From Trochalopteron elliotii (lineage: Eukaryota > Chordata > Aves > Passeriformes > Leiothrichidae): DNA of 64,000 nucleotides. The position numbers were made by a program, and so were the translations under genes. Positions within the stretch are counted from its first letter, which is position 1. Each line of letters begins with the position of its first letter. Shown in pieces: positions 48,980 through 60,944 of this stretch. The notes below the pieces were generated by a model. That model had not been told where the DNA came from. It was given only the letters and a program-made list of their open reading frames with translations, and did not search any database. The stretch covers positions 879,102 through 943,101 of the forward strand of contig JANPWX010000031.1 of assembly GCA_024734555.1 (NCBI GenBank), read 5' to 3'.

Positions 48980-51900
48980 TTCTGAACTGTAAATATTCTA
49001 ATACAGATTTTTCATTTGTGTCTTGGGAGCAGTATCTATTAGGACATTGATCCCCATTGTTGCAATTGTAGATGCTATTGCTTAGTGTTACTATTACTTG
49101 GATTAAAACCCCCAAAACTAGAATAAATCAGTCAAAGCTGAGAGTACAGGAACACATGACCAAACACTCTGGGAACAGTGGTGTAGTCTTCAAATCATGA
49201 ACATCACTTGGACTTAAACTTGCTTACACAATACTTTAAATTCTGTTATATTTAGCAGTAACAAAAGCCTTATAAATCACAGTTCTATGGAGTACAGCTC
49301 TTTGTACTAAAATATTATATTTTTTGAGTCAGCATAGCTGCATTTTAGGACTACGTGTCCATAAATATTTTTACTCTGCCAATTATTTTGGGGTTTTTTT
49401 TGTCAGGAGAGTTTAGACAAATGAAAGCACTTTGTCCTTTTGCAGTATGAAATGCCTTTTATGGTATCTTTGAGTATATCGCAGAATAATTAGAGTCTCC
49501 ATGACTTAATTAGCATTGGACAAACATGGAAAACAAGAATAAAATTATGTTGTTTCTCCAGCATATTTAAAGCTATTCCATTCCTTGATCTTCAAGAAAG
49601 AGGACAAATAAGTCTGTTTCCCTCCTTTTTTTTTTCTTATTATCAGGGAAAAAAGGAAAATTTTAGAACAGTATTAGCAGTCATAATCGAACAAGGGTTC
49701 TGTAACTGTTAGTAGAAAAAGGAAACTATAACCTGTCATCAACAGGTTTCTCTAACATGCCTCTGAAAACCATACAGGCTTATAACTTGATGGTATGAAG
49801 GCTTATGTAGTAAATGTGTTTACACAGTTTATATGGCAGAAAATCAGTACAAAAATATTTTAAGGAAGAAGTGAGTGAGAAGATGCTTCATGTGGTGAAA
49901 GGAATGATGGTTCATTATCCCTGCTCAGCTCTCCAGAGTTTGTACTGTTAAATAGCTTTCCGTGGTCTTCTCCCTCATTCATGAATTTTTCAACTTAATC
50001 TATTCAATCATTCCCCCTATGGAACATGCTAAATACTTTTACTTAGCCTTGGCATTTTCTTTAAATCCTTTGTAGCATTACTGTATCTTTCTTGAGACCC
50101 AGGAAGGGAAATTTACTATATATGCATTTCTTGGACTCAATCTATTTATACAGCTGCATAATAATGATCTTACTTTATTTTCCCATTTCTTTCCTAATAG
50201 TTTCTAGGATTCAGTTTGTTCTGACTGCTCACAATTGGGTATTTTCATAGAACTACTTATCATAACTGAAACATCTCATTTCTAAATGGTGAGACTTAGG
50301 CTTTGAGCCCATTATTGTGTGTGTAAACTTAAAATTGATGGAGTAGAGAGAGGGGTACTTTGCATTTAACTACATTCAATTTTCACATTGACATTTTATT
50401 ACTTAACCACTGAGTAGTGTGAGGAGATACTTGAGCTATTCAGATTCTCTCTCTACTCTCCCAAATAATTCAAAATCATAGGCAAATTCTGCCCCTGCTG
50501 TTCACGGCATTTTTCACATTGTGAACGTGTGCCTTTCAAGATATAGCTCTGTTGGAAGTTCATGGGTGACCTTTACTGTGGAAGCACTGTGACATCATCA
50601 TTATTCAATATTATCTTCTTTTTCTCTTTGGTAATGAGGACCACATCAAAAGTTAACTCATACTTCAAGAGGTGATATTTTTAACTTGTTTCCCTTGTTC
50701 ATACATTTGCTACAGTTCTAAGAAGGAACTGAAGAAGACTTATGAGATAGCTTTTAAAATCCTGAGAACTCTTGCCTAATATGTTCCTCATTTATGAGCA
50801 CCATCTCTGTTCTTTATTATATAGCTTATTAGTTTCCTGATAGAAGTATCATCTTTTAAGTTACATTTATTCAGTCTTGCAGAATCTTAGAAAAACAATT
50901 GTTTCATTTTACATAGTAGTATATTATCTATTTTATAGTCAGTTCCTTTAAAACATGTGTGAAATACTCTCTAGTCCTGGCATCCGTTTATTTACTACCG
51001 TTCTACTTCTTTCTGCTCTGTAACTGCACCTACTGATTCTTTATTTAGAAGGGACCATCAGCTAATGAGTCCTTCATAAAAACTGGTGAATCTCTTTGAA
51101 GCTCTTGAACCATAAATAAACATATAAGCAGCTCACTTGCATTTTTCTTCCACAGTAATACATTTATTTTATATCTGGATGGTCTGCTGGCTTCACACAA
51201 ACTCTCTGGAAGGCTTCTTGCTTTAACATATTTCAATACAGACATTTTTATTAGATTTTATACTTCATTTTATTTGTACCCCAAACAGATTTGGGCCTGA
51301 CTTTTATATGTTTGCTTTTAACTTCTCTGAATTTAGAACAAGTTATTTGCTTGTTTTTTAGTTTAATGTAGATATGCAGTAAAAGGTTCCTTCCCCACAG
51401 TTTTTGTACTTTGTCTTGATCTTTAGCTAAGCCACATTCCTTTGAGTTTTTTTGATTGTATTTTTTCTGTATTTCCTATGCTGTTTAATACAGATCCTTA
51501 ATTGCACTTGCAATTATTAATTTCTTTTTAATGTGCCTTTCATTTTTAATTTAACATATTTACCTGGTTTTGTGTAGACCCTCTCTTCAAATTAGGCAAA
51601 ATAGTAAAGAAACAGAGCTAAAATCAAAATGTACTGTGAAACATACTATGAAACTAACGGTTAATAGAAATCACATTAAAGAACTAGAATAAAATAATTT
51701 AACCCATACGCAATATTTGCATTTTTTGAAACATTTCACAAATGAATTTAGAAATTAACAGAACAACTATGTGGCTGTGGAATAGAGTATTTTTATTAGC
51801 TAATATTGATAGTGTCCATGTATGCTCTGTTCTCCGTATTTTTACTTATAAAATTCCAGATAAGTAAGGAGAGAAAAGATAAGATTTAAATAATTAATTT

Positions 51901-53636
51901 TCCAGTTGAATTAGGGAAATAAGGTCAGTAGTTTCTCTGCTACAAGCTAATGACAGTTCCAACAAATAAACATGATTTTCACATCACCCAACTACGTGCC
52001 TTCCGTCTTTGAATCCAAATCACAGCATTCTCAAAGACAATATGCTGTTAAGTAACAATTCAATTAAACAGGCAAACCATCTATCATCAGCACTCAGTGA
52101 TTAAAATGTCCTTGTTATCAGCACTATCATCCGTTAATTAAACGCAAGATCTGTTTCAACAGAGGAAAATCTGTGAAACGAATTGCAGCAAATTTGATAA
52201 ATCAGCTCCTAATTAACAAAAGCTGACAGATTTCTTTTTATTTTATCTTATTTTGTTTTAAGAAAGGAAATTCAAAATCGGATGCTATGTAAATACCTGG
52301 ACATGAAAATAATAGAAAACTGGCAATAACATGCTCACTATTCAGTTTTTAAAATTGTATTTGTCATCTTCTGTGTTTTGGCAGTATTGGCCTTTTCTTA
52401 ACATTTTGTGGAAAGCTTGAGACGTGCACTTTGCCTGAGATTAAAAAAACTGCTTTCTTCAGTCAATTAAATCATTATGGATGTAGAAGAGCAAGCTATG
52501 TGGTAATAATACCCTAAAGAGGAGCGGTAGTGTCCAAAATCCAGAAGATTTTTAAAAACAGTAAAATTGTATTAGAACATCATCTTGAGATTTACTCACC
52601 ACTGCAATGTACAGAACAAAACAAGGAAGGTGTACATCCATTAGACACAGCATCTGTGAATGAACATGGTGAACAAGGTGTAAGGAAAAGTAACTTTTTC
52701 TTTCTTTACACCTACTTTGTCATGCCAGTTGTACACAAAGGAAAATACTTGGATGTGTAGAGTAAGCTCTTTCCATGTCCGTATGTAATGACAGTACAAA
52801 CAAGAAAAAAGCACCCTGCAGGTTTAGAGAAGGACAGTAAGAGAACTGTCCAGGTTAATTGTCTAGGACTTTTAGGGTTTTCACAGAAGTGAAAGAAATG
52901 TTAAATGACTCAGTCTAAGGTAGCATTCATTTCTGATTTGCTTTTGAAATTTTCTCTTTTTCTCAACATCAGCAATTCAATGAGGCCAGGGAAGTCATCT
53001 TAATCAATTCAAGTCCAATAGTTGAAGATTAGAATAGAACAATAAATATCTCTATTTCTTTACACTTTTAAAGCCCCTTATTTTTCCAAATTTATTTTTA
53101 CCAGTCTTTAGAGTTTATTTTGTTTGAAGGCAAGACTTTTATTCCCATCCAGAGACACAGAAATAAAACTAGAAAAACTTTTGATAAATCAGCACTTGAA
53201 ATGGGAATCCATCATCAACACAAGTCAAATCCCGATCAAATGATAATGGTTAAGTACTGTGAACTGTGTTACATGTTCCTATATTTGCATTTTTAGTCTT
53301 AGATATGGGTGTCATTTTCAGGATAATGAAAATCTAGTTCCAAAACCTTTGTCTTAATTTCCAAGTTAGCTTTGAATGCTGTGGCTAGTTCATATTTAAT
53401 TCAAATTAATTAGTGATTAGATGTGAGGAAGATCAGCTACAACACTGGGTTAACTGTATTACAAAGAAGACTTTTCTTGCTTTAAATGACAACAGTTTTA
53501 CCTGAAGAGTACTTCAAGCATACATTTTTTAAAAACTTCATTAACTTCTTACAGTGAGTTATTATGTAGAGGAAGACAGCTTTGTCTTCCGTTATGGATT
53601 ACTTGCCACATTTGTGAACTTGTGTATAATTGTATT
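48980..53636. other. Unique A+T-rich DNA with a TAATTA-rich patch
   Basis: No gene or interspersed repeat is recognised. Open frames such as 51045-51245 (minus) and 52530-52760 (plus) are short and featureless. A patch at about 52040-52240 contains several AATTA/TAATTAA homeodomain-type cores and keeps some CpGs; it may be a conserved noncoding element. Confidence 0.55.
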
Positions 53637-53642
53637 AAAATG
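53637..53642. repeat. Left target-site duplication AAAATG
   Basis: AAAATG precedes the TG of the LTR at 53643 and recurs exactly at 53969-53974. Confidence 0.7.
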
Positions 53643-53968
53643 TGTTGTATTTCTCTGGGTTAGGGTTTTTCCCCTCAAGGACCCCCTGAAACTTGGAGCC
53701 TAAAACCTATAGGGCTTGACCCTTCATTCCTTCCTTGACCTGGTAGGCTGAGCCCCAGCTATGTTTCCAGCCAGGACACTAGAAAAGGCCCTGGTCTCCT
53801 TTGTTCTCCCTCTTACCTCTTACCCTCCATGGACATCCATCGAGAATAAACCCTGGAAAAGACATGGGGTAAGAGCCTCTTTTGAATCTTTTGTCTCGTC
53901 CCTGATATATTCCTCCCAAGGACTGAACTAGCCAAAGAGCCCTGGGGGCTGCAGGGGGGAATATTTCA
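53643..53968 (+). mobile_element. Short solo LTR with target-site duplication (326 bp)
   Basis: The element begins TGTTGTATTT and ends GAATATTTCA, so it has TG...CA ends, and identical AAAATG hexamers flank it. It is G+C-richer than its surroundings and has an AATAAA signal at 53845-53850, followed by about 118 bases of R-U5-like sequence, which gives the plus orientation. The U5 part contains CTCTTTTGAATCTTTTGTCT. The 6-bp duplication suggests an ERVK-like group; the sequence resembles a known songbird LTR type, family name uncertain. Because the duplication is A-rich, the borders are a little less secure than those of the 24.9-kb LTR. Confidence 0.8.
53845..53850 (+). terminator. LTR polyadenylation signal AATAAA
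   Basis: An AATAAA in the plus-strand LTR at 53643-53968, in the normal position before U5. Confidence 0.7.
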
Positions 53969-53974
53969 AAAATG
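53969..53974. repeat. Right target-site duplication AAAATG
   Basis: An exact copy of 53637-53642, directly after the LTR's CA terminus. Confidence 0.7.
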
Positions 53975-56900
53975 TATAAATAAAACTATAATATATGCAT
54001 CCTAGCTGAATATATTTCCTGTTTAAATAAGTACATTGTCTTAATCTTGCATTTATTTAGTGTCTTAATGTCCAGGAATTTGATGTGAAATGCCTACAAT
54101 TATAAGCACTTGCAAATAGATCAGGTTTTCCTTCCTAATTGCATGCTCATTATTTAACCTCACTCTAAAAGCAACTGTGTTCTACCTGAAATGATAATTA
54201 TATGCCAATTATTGAAAACACTTCCATGGAAAAATATGTCTGTGTCTACAGATTAATGACAAAATGATGGGCTTTTACTTTTCGGTATGATCTGTAATGA
54301 GTAGCCGAAACAAATGTGCCTGACCAGGAGTTCTAGTGTTGGATTTTCTTCTGCTTTTCTCCATTCCTCTTTCTCTCTCTTTCCAACTATTATTTTCAGT
54401 GTCAGATACTTCTATTTCTTAACTGAAAATGACACTAAAAAGGAAATTTCAAGAAAAAGAAATTGCTCTGGCTTTGGTGGAAAGCAAATACACTCTTACA
54501 ACTTCATAAAAATAGGGAATTGCTTCCACTGATGTAGAACACCCTATTTCTTATTCTCCCTGTTTTCCCTCCCCAGAAGGCAAGTGTGTCTTATATAGTT
54601 GTCATGTATGTCACTCTTACTGCAAATCTCTCACTGTGGGTAGCATTTAATGTTAATCACAACATCTCCCTCTCCATTAGAGTAATTGTTTGTCTCTCCC
54701 TCCCTCCTGTGGCTGTTTATTATGCCTACAGTCTATCTACATAATTGTTATGGGTTGTAAATGAACATCTTCTCTCTTGGTAGCAATTACACGTGTAATT
54801 CTTTACCTTGTTTTCATCATATGACCAGATGATACTTTTGACAGGAAAATCTTGGTGTAAAAAAAAGAAAAGGGAAATGGAAAAAGAAAAGGAAAAAATA
54901 TTTTTGATAAAACAAATACATCAGATACTGTTTAGCCTTTAATGGTTGCTTATATCAAAGGAAGAAAGTTGGTTCTAGGTGTGGATCCTTCCTTGGCTTA
55001 TTTCATTCCTTTAGTGAAATTGTTTCCATTGATGCCTATTTTATAAGAGCCTGATTAAACTTCCTGTTTCATAACATTATTGGGATAGTGTTATATATAT
55101 TTTTTAATTAAAAATATCAATGTTAGTTTATGAAAGAAACATTATTAACTAAGAAAAAAAAATCTCTTCTTTGATATAATCACTGATTCAAATCCAACAA
55201 ATTGAAAAGTCATAATTATAACAAAGCTGTGGAACGTGGTTTTATGGCCATTCATTAAATGCTATATAAATGTCATATAAATTTGTCACATAGATGATCA
55301 CATTAGTAAAAAGAAAAAATTAATTCCTCCCCTTAGCTTTAAGTGTTTGCTAGCTGGCATGTTAACAAAAGTCAAGGCTAAAGAAGAAAAGAAAGTGATC
55401 AAAACACTCAGCAGTAGAGAAGGAAAAATCTCTCCACCTACGAATGTACAATTCTGTCAGAGTTTGCCAACACCCATAGTAATGGAAGTAATTGCAGACA
55501 GAACTATGTAGGAAAATAGGACCACAAATCAAACAGAACTTTTACTATAAAGCATATTCTAATAATTAATGTTTTTGATTTTAACTAATCTGGCTAGAGA
55601 CAAAGAGAGAAAGAAAGAACCAGTTTATAAGTAACTTACCCATTACTTACTATATTCTTTTATAATAGGTCCTTGCTTCCCAACTTGGTTTCAGCCAGCT
55701 ATGACTTCTTCAGTGGCAAGAATTTTAGCTCAACACTTTGGGAATTTCCTTTACATCACTTCTCAGTCCTGTCTATTGGTTTTCTCCAAAATCTGTCTCA
55801 CTATGAGTTTCAGAATTGCAGCTCCTTTATATGTGTTGTTTATTCTTATGAGAGTCCTGTGTCTCTGAAACTTCCCTCATCAAGACATGCAGCTATCCTC
55901 AAAAGAAGAAAGAGAACCCCTCTTTCTAGAAGTACCAATCTGACCTAATAATTCACTTCTCCAGAGGAATTCAACAATGCCTTGAACAAAACACTAACCA
56001 AACAACAGAAAAACCCCTTCTGCTTCGCACTAGTCTACTAAGCTTTTAAATGATAAATGTTTCTAGATTTTTGACTAAATAAGTTGTCCCACAACCAAGG
56101 ATTTAAATCAATGTGTTTTTTATTGACATTAATTTTTTCCATTTCCATTTGTATTCATAATGTATATGTGTGTATGTGTTTCCTTTTTACTTAAGCCCTT
56201 GCTTTATCTCTGTCCTCTAAATGCAGCATTTCTTCCTTTTACAAAGTATAAAACTTTTCAATGAAAAGGACAGATATCTCAAAACATGTGACTGACAGCA
56301 TAAAGAGGTGGTGGAACAGGAAATGTAGTCACTGTTGCAGTGTCTCTGAAGAAATCATTAGTATATACTCTGTCGATCCCATATAACATTACCTGAAAAC
56401 ACATTTAAGTAAATAAAACCTGAATTTGGTAATGTACAGTGTAAATATGAAGCTAAATTAAAATTGTAATCTATATTTTAGCTCTATGATCTCTATTTAC
56501 ATTTATTTTCACTTGCAAGGGTCCATAAAATATAGAATTTAGTCTATATCTCTGCTATGGAAATATTTTTTTTGTAACAACTCATATCCCTTTTACTTCC
56601 TACAAAGTGACTAAAACTAGTCCAGGTTCACTGCCAATGGAATCTATAAATGAAGATCATTATTGGAAATTACATGAGATTATGAATAGATCTATAAGGT
56701 AAGGAATTTAGGACTATAATTAGAAATAAAACAATAATGTTAATTCTGCTTGCCTCTATATTACTTTAAAATCCCAGTTTTGCCCCCTTGATCTTGACAA
56801 AACTTTATAAAAATGTTAAGTGGAATTAAGATACTTCATACTTCCAGAAGTGGTATAGGGAGAAAAAGAGAGGGACAGTGAAAGGAAATAAACAACCATA

Positions 56901-57831
56901 TCCCAAGTCTCCTTTATTGATATTGTATGATTTTTACGGTTTGTGGAATGTAAGAGTTTGTCAGCGTGAAATTATGTGGTGTATCTAATTTTGCCCTTTT
57001 ACATATTAGTAGCCTAAAGACAGTGATAAAACTGCGTGTGTTCAGTCAAAATTTCAAATATAAATTATTCAAATCTGCTTTTGTGTTCAAAAATGAAATC
57101 AGAATGGCAGTGGTTGGGAAGACCAGGGGTAAGATGGAATGAAAGCATGAATTTCAGTTTTAAAATCAGGAATTAGGTGCTCTAAGTGAATTGCTCCTCA
57201 CTGAGACATTAAAATGGAGAACTTCAAAATAGTGCTGACATGTTGGCCTCCTTAGGCTTAACAAGAATTTTCTTTTGTATGCAGATATAACAATATGAGT
57301 ATATACAATTATTTTTAGTTGCAAAACTTACTTATATATCATTAATGACAGACACATAAAGCATTTATCATGTACCATGATAAGTTTTCCACATACTGAT
57401 ATTAATTAAAAGTAATATCTGCCTAAGGAGCTTCATAAATATTTTGAAGTCATGCCTGAAAGAAAGCTCAGTGCAATGTGTTTGCATTGCTGTGTGTATT
57501 GGAACACACTGAGCATTCTTAAAAAATAGCTGTACAAAATTATTGAAAAACAATATGTATCAGATATTTAATTCTTCATGAACTAAAAATTGAGAACAAA
57601 AGACAATAATTACTTCTGCAGATATTTTTCTTTTCGTTTAAGCCATTTTTGAGATGATTATAAAACAATTTCTCTTTCATCCTAAAACTACACTAAAGAA
57701 GAAAAAAAATAAACTTTACAACTTCTTATGATTTTTCATTTACTCTTTGGCAGAAATGTTTACCTTTTCTCTTTGTTTCACATCATTTTATATAGAAAAA
57801 AAAATGCCACAAGATAATCAGACACATATTC
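53975..57831. other. Unique A+T-rich DNA, no gene seen
   Basis: A purine-rich run lies at 54861-54899 (A/G on the plus strand). Frames at 54314-54532 and 55673-55948 are under 92 codons and featureless. No repeat family is recognised. Confidence 0.6.
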
Positions 57832-58208
57832 AAAGGCTAAATGAATTTGGTTTGTTCAGCCTGAAGAAGAGGAGGCTTCTGGGTGACTTTATTGTGGCCT
57901 TCCTGGACCTAAAGGGGACATAGGAGACAGATGGAGAGAGACTATTTACAGGAGCATGAAGGACAGCACAAGTGGGAATGGCTTTCAACTGCAAGATGTC
58001 ATCTTTAGATTAGATATTAGGAAAACTTCTTTACTGTGAGGGTGGTGAGGCATTGGAACAGGTTTCCCAGATAAATTATGGCTGTCCCAACCCTGGAAAT
58101 GTTCAAGGCTGGTTAGATGGGGCCCTGAGCAACCTGCTCTAGTGAAAGGTGTCCCTGGCCATGGCAGGGTTTGGGTCTCTTGCAACCCAAGCCATTCTGT
58201 GATTCTAC
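57832..58208 (+). mobile_element. CR1 LINE, 3' end fragment
   Basis: CR1 signatures in order are TTGTTCAGCCTGAAGAAGAG near 57851, TTCTTTACTGTGAGGGTGGT near 58027, GGTGTCCCTGGCCATGGCAG near 58148 and a terminal CCATTCTGTGATTCTAC. About 380 bp remain, 5'-truncated, with no coding capacity. A short segment that normally lies between the GGCAGGG block and the terminal repeat appears to be missing. The minus frame at 57985-58278 overlaps the element and is not a gene. Confidence 0.95.
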
Positions 58209-60258
58209 AACATTTAAATCCAAGCCCGAAAATAGCAACCTTACAGCATTGTCTGCAATCCTGAATATTAGATGGCATTATCTACAAAATAACCTCCAAC
58301 AGAAGTCTACCAGCTCTTCATTTCCATAAAGGAAATTGTGTAGTATATTAAAGTTCATAAGAAAACTGCCACAGAGAGTCTCAGGTGATTCCTATCAGGC
58401 TCTGTCAGTCCATATATTTTGTGATCCGGCAAAGTTTGCAAACACCTGCTTTAAACGTGTGGAAAGCTTTATGAAACAGCACACAAATAGCACTTTTTTA
58501 ATGGAGATTCTCCATCCTCCTGCCCTGTGTTCTATTCTAACAAACAAGCCAATATGTTGACAATCTTGGCTCCCACAACTGTGCAAAACTATTTAATATT
58601 CTTTTCATGTGGAAGCTGTTGTCTGATCATTAGTCATGTTTAGTTGCACCTGCAATTATTTTTTCATATATTTAATATGCCAATTTTATTGCAGTGACTG
58701 CTCTCAGGAGGTTTATAATAGTGATTAAAGCAATGTTAATTGTTGCGTTCATTTCAGGATTGCTTCAATGTCAACGTGATCAATGGTGATATTGAGAAAT
58801 GTCAAAGTTTCCACAAGTTTAGAAAGCTTTAATTAGAATTTGCTAACCTTTTTGAAACTTTAATTTCCAGAATTCAGACTCTGTTTCTCTCCAGGCCTCC
58901 CCAAAATATCCTTTCATTAACATTTAGTGGTTTTTTTGCAATGTAAAGAATTTCCAAAGGTTCACATATTGTACAGGTTTATAGGTGAGCACATATGTCT
59001 AAGGACATATCTATCTCTCCTGTTACTGACATCTTCTCTGTTTCTTTAGCAATCTGCCTCTTTTCCACTTGCAGGTTTCTTTGCAAAGAGTTGATAACAT
59101 CTGAGTGTAGTCAGTGGCTGATATAGTAAAAAAATTGATTGCATTTGGAACTCAGGCATTTAGTGCTGAGAAGAAGAAAGATTGAGAGGAGAGTTGGCTG
59201 TGAGAAAGTATTAGCTTTACACTGCATGTTGAGGATTTCTTGTAACCTTACAGCCTCAAAGGATTTTTTTTTGTTTTTTTTACTGGGCAGGCCTCAAATT
59301 TCTTGCCAGCTGTGTAAGTCAGCACACTTACTTTTAAAGAAAGAATCACTCAGACATTCTATATGATTGCTACAGTATGTAATAGATCTTTCAAAACTGG
59401 CATTTGAAAATGAAAACAAATATTCATGAACACTTGTGTTCCAGGCAGGCTGTGCAGAGCCATTGTTCTATAACATTTTATAATACTGTGCAATATAGAT
59501 GTGTCAGTTCACCAAGGACCTCTCTGCAATTTGTCCTACTCTGAAACTCAGGAGTCTGATTTATGGGGATTCTGTGGTGGCAGTCTGAATTTTATTTCAG
59601 CTTCTAACAGACAATCATTATGCTATGGAATGATGGTCACAAGGACTTAGGAATTTCCTAAAAATCCACTGTCCATTGCCTCATTTAAGGGCTTTTTTTT
59701 TTTTTTTTTTTTGAATTTGTGACTAGAGCAGGTCAATATTAACAGCAGATTAATGTTCTTTCAGATTGGGCAGTTAGAATGGAAAGTGCTGAGGATGATC
59801 TCCCACATTATTCTCAACTCTGACCAGAGAAAACGAAAGCCTTGAAAGAAATGAATTTGTTAGATTGGTAGCACAGACAGCTTTATCGCTAGTGCACAAT
59901 GTAATAAAGGATACTTCTTAACAAAGTCGGTAGATAAAATGAAATTAATTATCCTAGTCATCTATTTAGGGAGGCTGATGAGAATATTTCAGTGGACCTG
60001 ATTTAGTTTCTCTTTGTTTAGGTTCTTCAAGGCACAGTTTGTCTGTTTAATTGACAAATTTCACTCAATTTACGTCCATATGAGAACAGCTTTTATTGAA
60101 TTGATTATACTTAACTGTCTTTCCCTGAAGACGACTAGAGTCCCACAGATTCTTCATTCCCATTAGCTTTTTCTCTCAGGCTAGCAAGTATCTGTGTCCA
60201 GCAAACCACTGTCTTCTGCAGTTATGACGGCAATTTTATGGTCTGTTTACAAAAACCT
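58209..60258. other. Unique DNA with a possible conserved element and a T-run
   Basis: The stretch at about 58600-58850 has an AT-rich, TAAT-motif-bearing composition typical of vertebrate conserved noncoding DNA, but conservation cannot be seen from one sequence. A run of 20 T lies at 59693-59712. The frames at 58336-58560 and 59139-59366 show nothing recognisable. Confidence 0.55.
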
Positions 60259-60427
60259 TGCATGGCAAAGTTTTGGCAGCAGTGGGGCCTACAGGAGTGG
60301 TTTCCAGGAGAAAATGTCAGAAGCTTCCTCTGTGTTCAATAGAGACAACACCAGCCAGCACCAAGAGGAACCTGTAACTGGCCGAGGATGAGCCTGGCAC
60401 TGATGGTGGTGGAGCCTGTGGGAAATG

Positions 60428-60435
60428 TATTTAAG
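60428..60435 (+). promoter_or_regulatory. LTR TATA-like box
   Basis: TATTTAAG in the U3 region of the plus-strand LTR, at a position suiting its promoter. Activity is unknown. Confidence 0.45.
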
Positions 60436-60690
60436 TAGGGGAAAAAATGCTGCACAACAGCAGCCAGGAGAGAGGAGTGAGAATATGTGAAGGAAACAGC
60501 TCTGCAAACACCAAGGTCAGTGAAGAAGGAGGTGGAAGAGGTGCCACAGATGCCAGAGCAGAGATTCCCCTGCAGCCTGTGGGGAGGACCATGGTGATGT
60601 AGCTCTGTCAATGTATCAGTGACGCTGAGCCTGGAAAGAACAGAAAGGTGGAAGAAAAGTGCTTTAAGTTTTTGGTGGTTTTTTTTTTTT

Positions 60691-60725
60691 GGTTTGTTTT
60701 TGTTTGTTTGTTTGTTTGTTTGTTT
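60691..60725. repeat. (TTTG)n microsatellite
   Basis: About eight GTTT/TTTG units with one extra-T interruption, preceded by a T-run at 60679-60690. It lies in the LTR at 60259-60944, about 33 bases before the AATAAA. Confidence 0.95.
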
Positions 60726-60757
60726 AACTTATTATTACCCTTTTATAATTTTTTAAC

Positions 60758-60763
60758 AATAAA
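60758..60763 (+). terminator. LTR polyadenylation signal AATAAA
   Basis: An AATAAA in the plus-strand LTR, following its T-rich tract and preceding the U5-like end. Confidence 0.7.
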
Positions 60764-60944
60764 TCAAATTCTCTGATCTGAGTCTGTTTTGCCCAATCAG
60801 TGAGTGATCCCACCCTGTCCTTAGCTCCACCCTAGAGTCTTTTGTTATGTTTTCTCTTCCCCGCCCAGTTTAGGAAGGGGAATTATAGAGTGGCTTAGTA
60901 TTGTTGTGCCAGTTACCTGGGATCCAGCCAAGGTCAGACCAACA

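Larger units (their letters stand above)
60259..60944 (+). mobile_element. Solo LTR of an avian endogenous retrovirus (about 686 bp)
   Basis: It starts around TGCATGGCAAAGTTTTGG and ends GGTCAGACCAACA. Parts in order are a long U3 with a TATTTAAG TATA-like box (60428-60435), the stretch GAATATGTGAAGGAAACAGC near 60481, a (TTTG)n run, AATAAA at 60758-60763, and a U5 beginning near GAGTCTGTTTTGCCC. This closely resembles a long LTR common across birds; the family label is uncertain. The borders are approximate: ACAAAA occurs at 60249-60254 and 60942-60947, which could be a 6-bp target-site duplication if the LTR runs 60255-60941, but A-rich hexamers match easily by chance and the TG...CA ends would then be lost. 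No provirus interior is present. The frames at 60289-60507 and 60336-60611 are artefacts. Confidence 0.8.

Noticed and set aside
53658..53668. TTAGGG-like telomere motif
   Set aside because: A single GGGTTAGGG occurrence inside an LTR, not an interstitial telomeric array.
53641..53972. LTR placed at 53641 with a 4-bp AAAA duplication
   Set aside because: Shifting the left border by two bases gives a 6-bp AAAATG match with TG...CA ends kept, which is the better solution.
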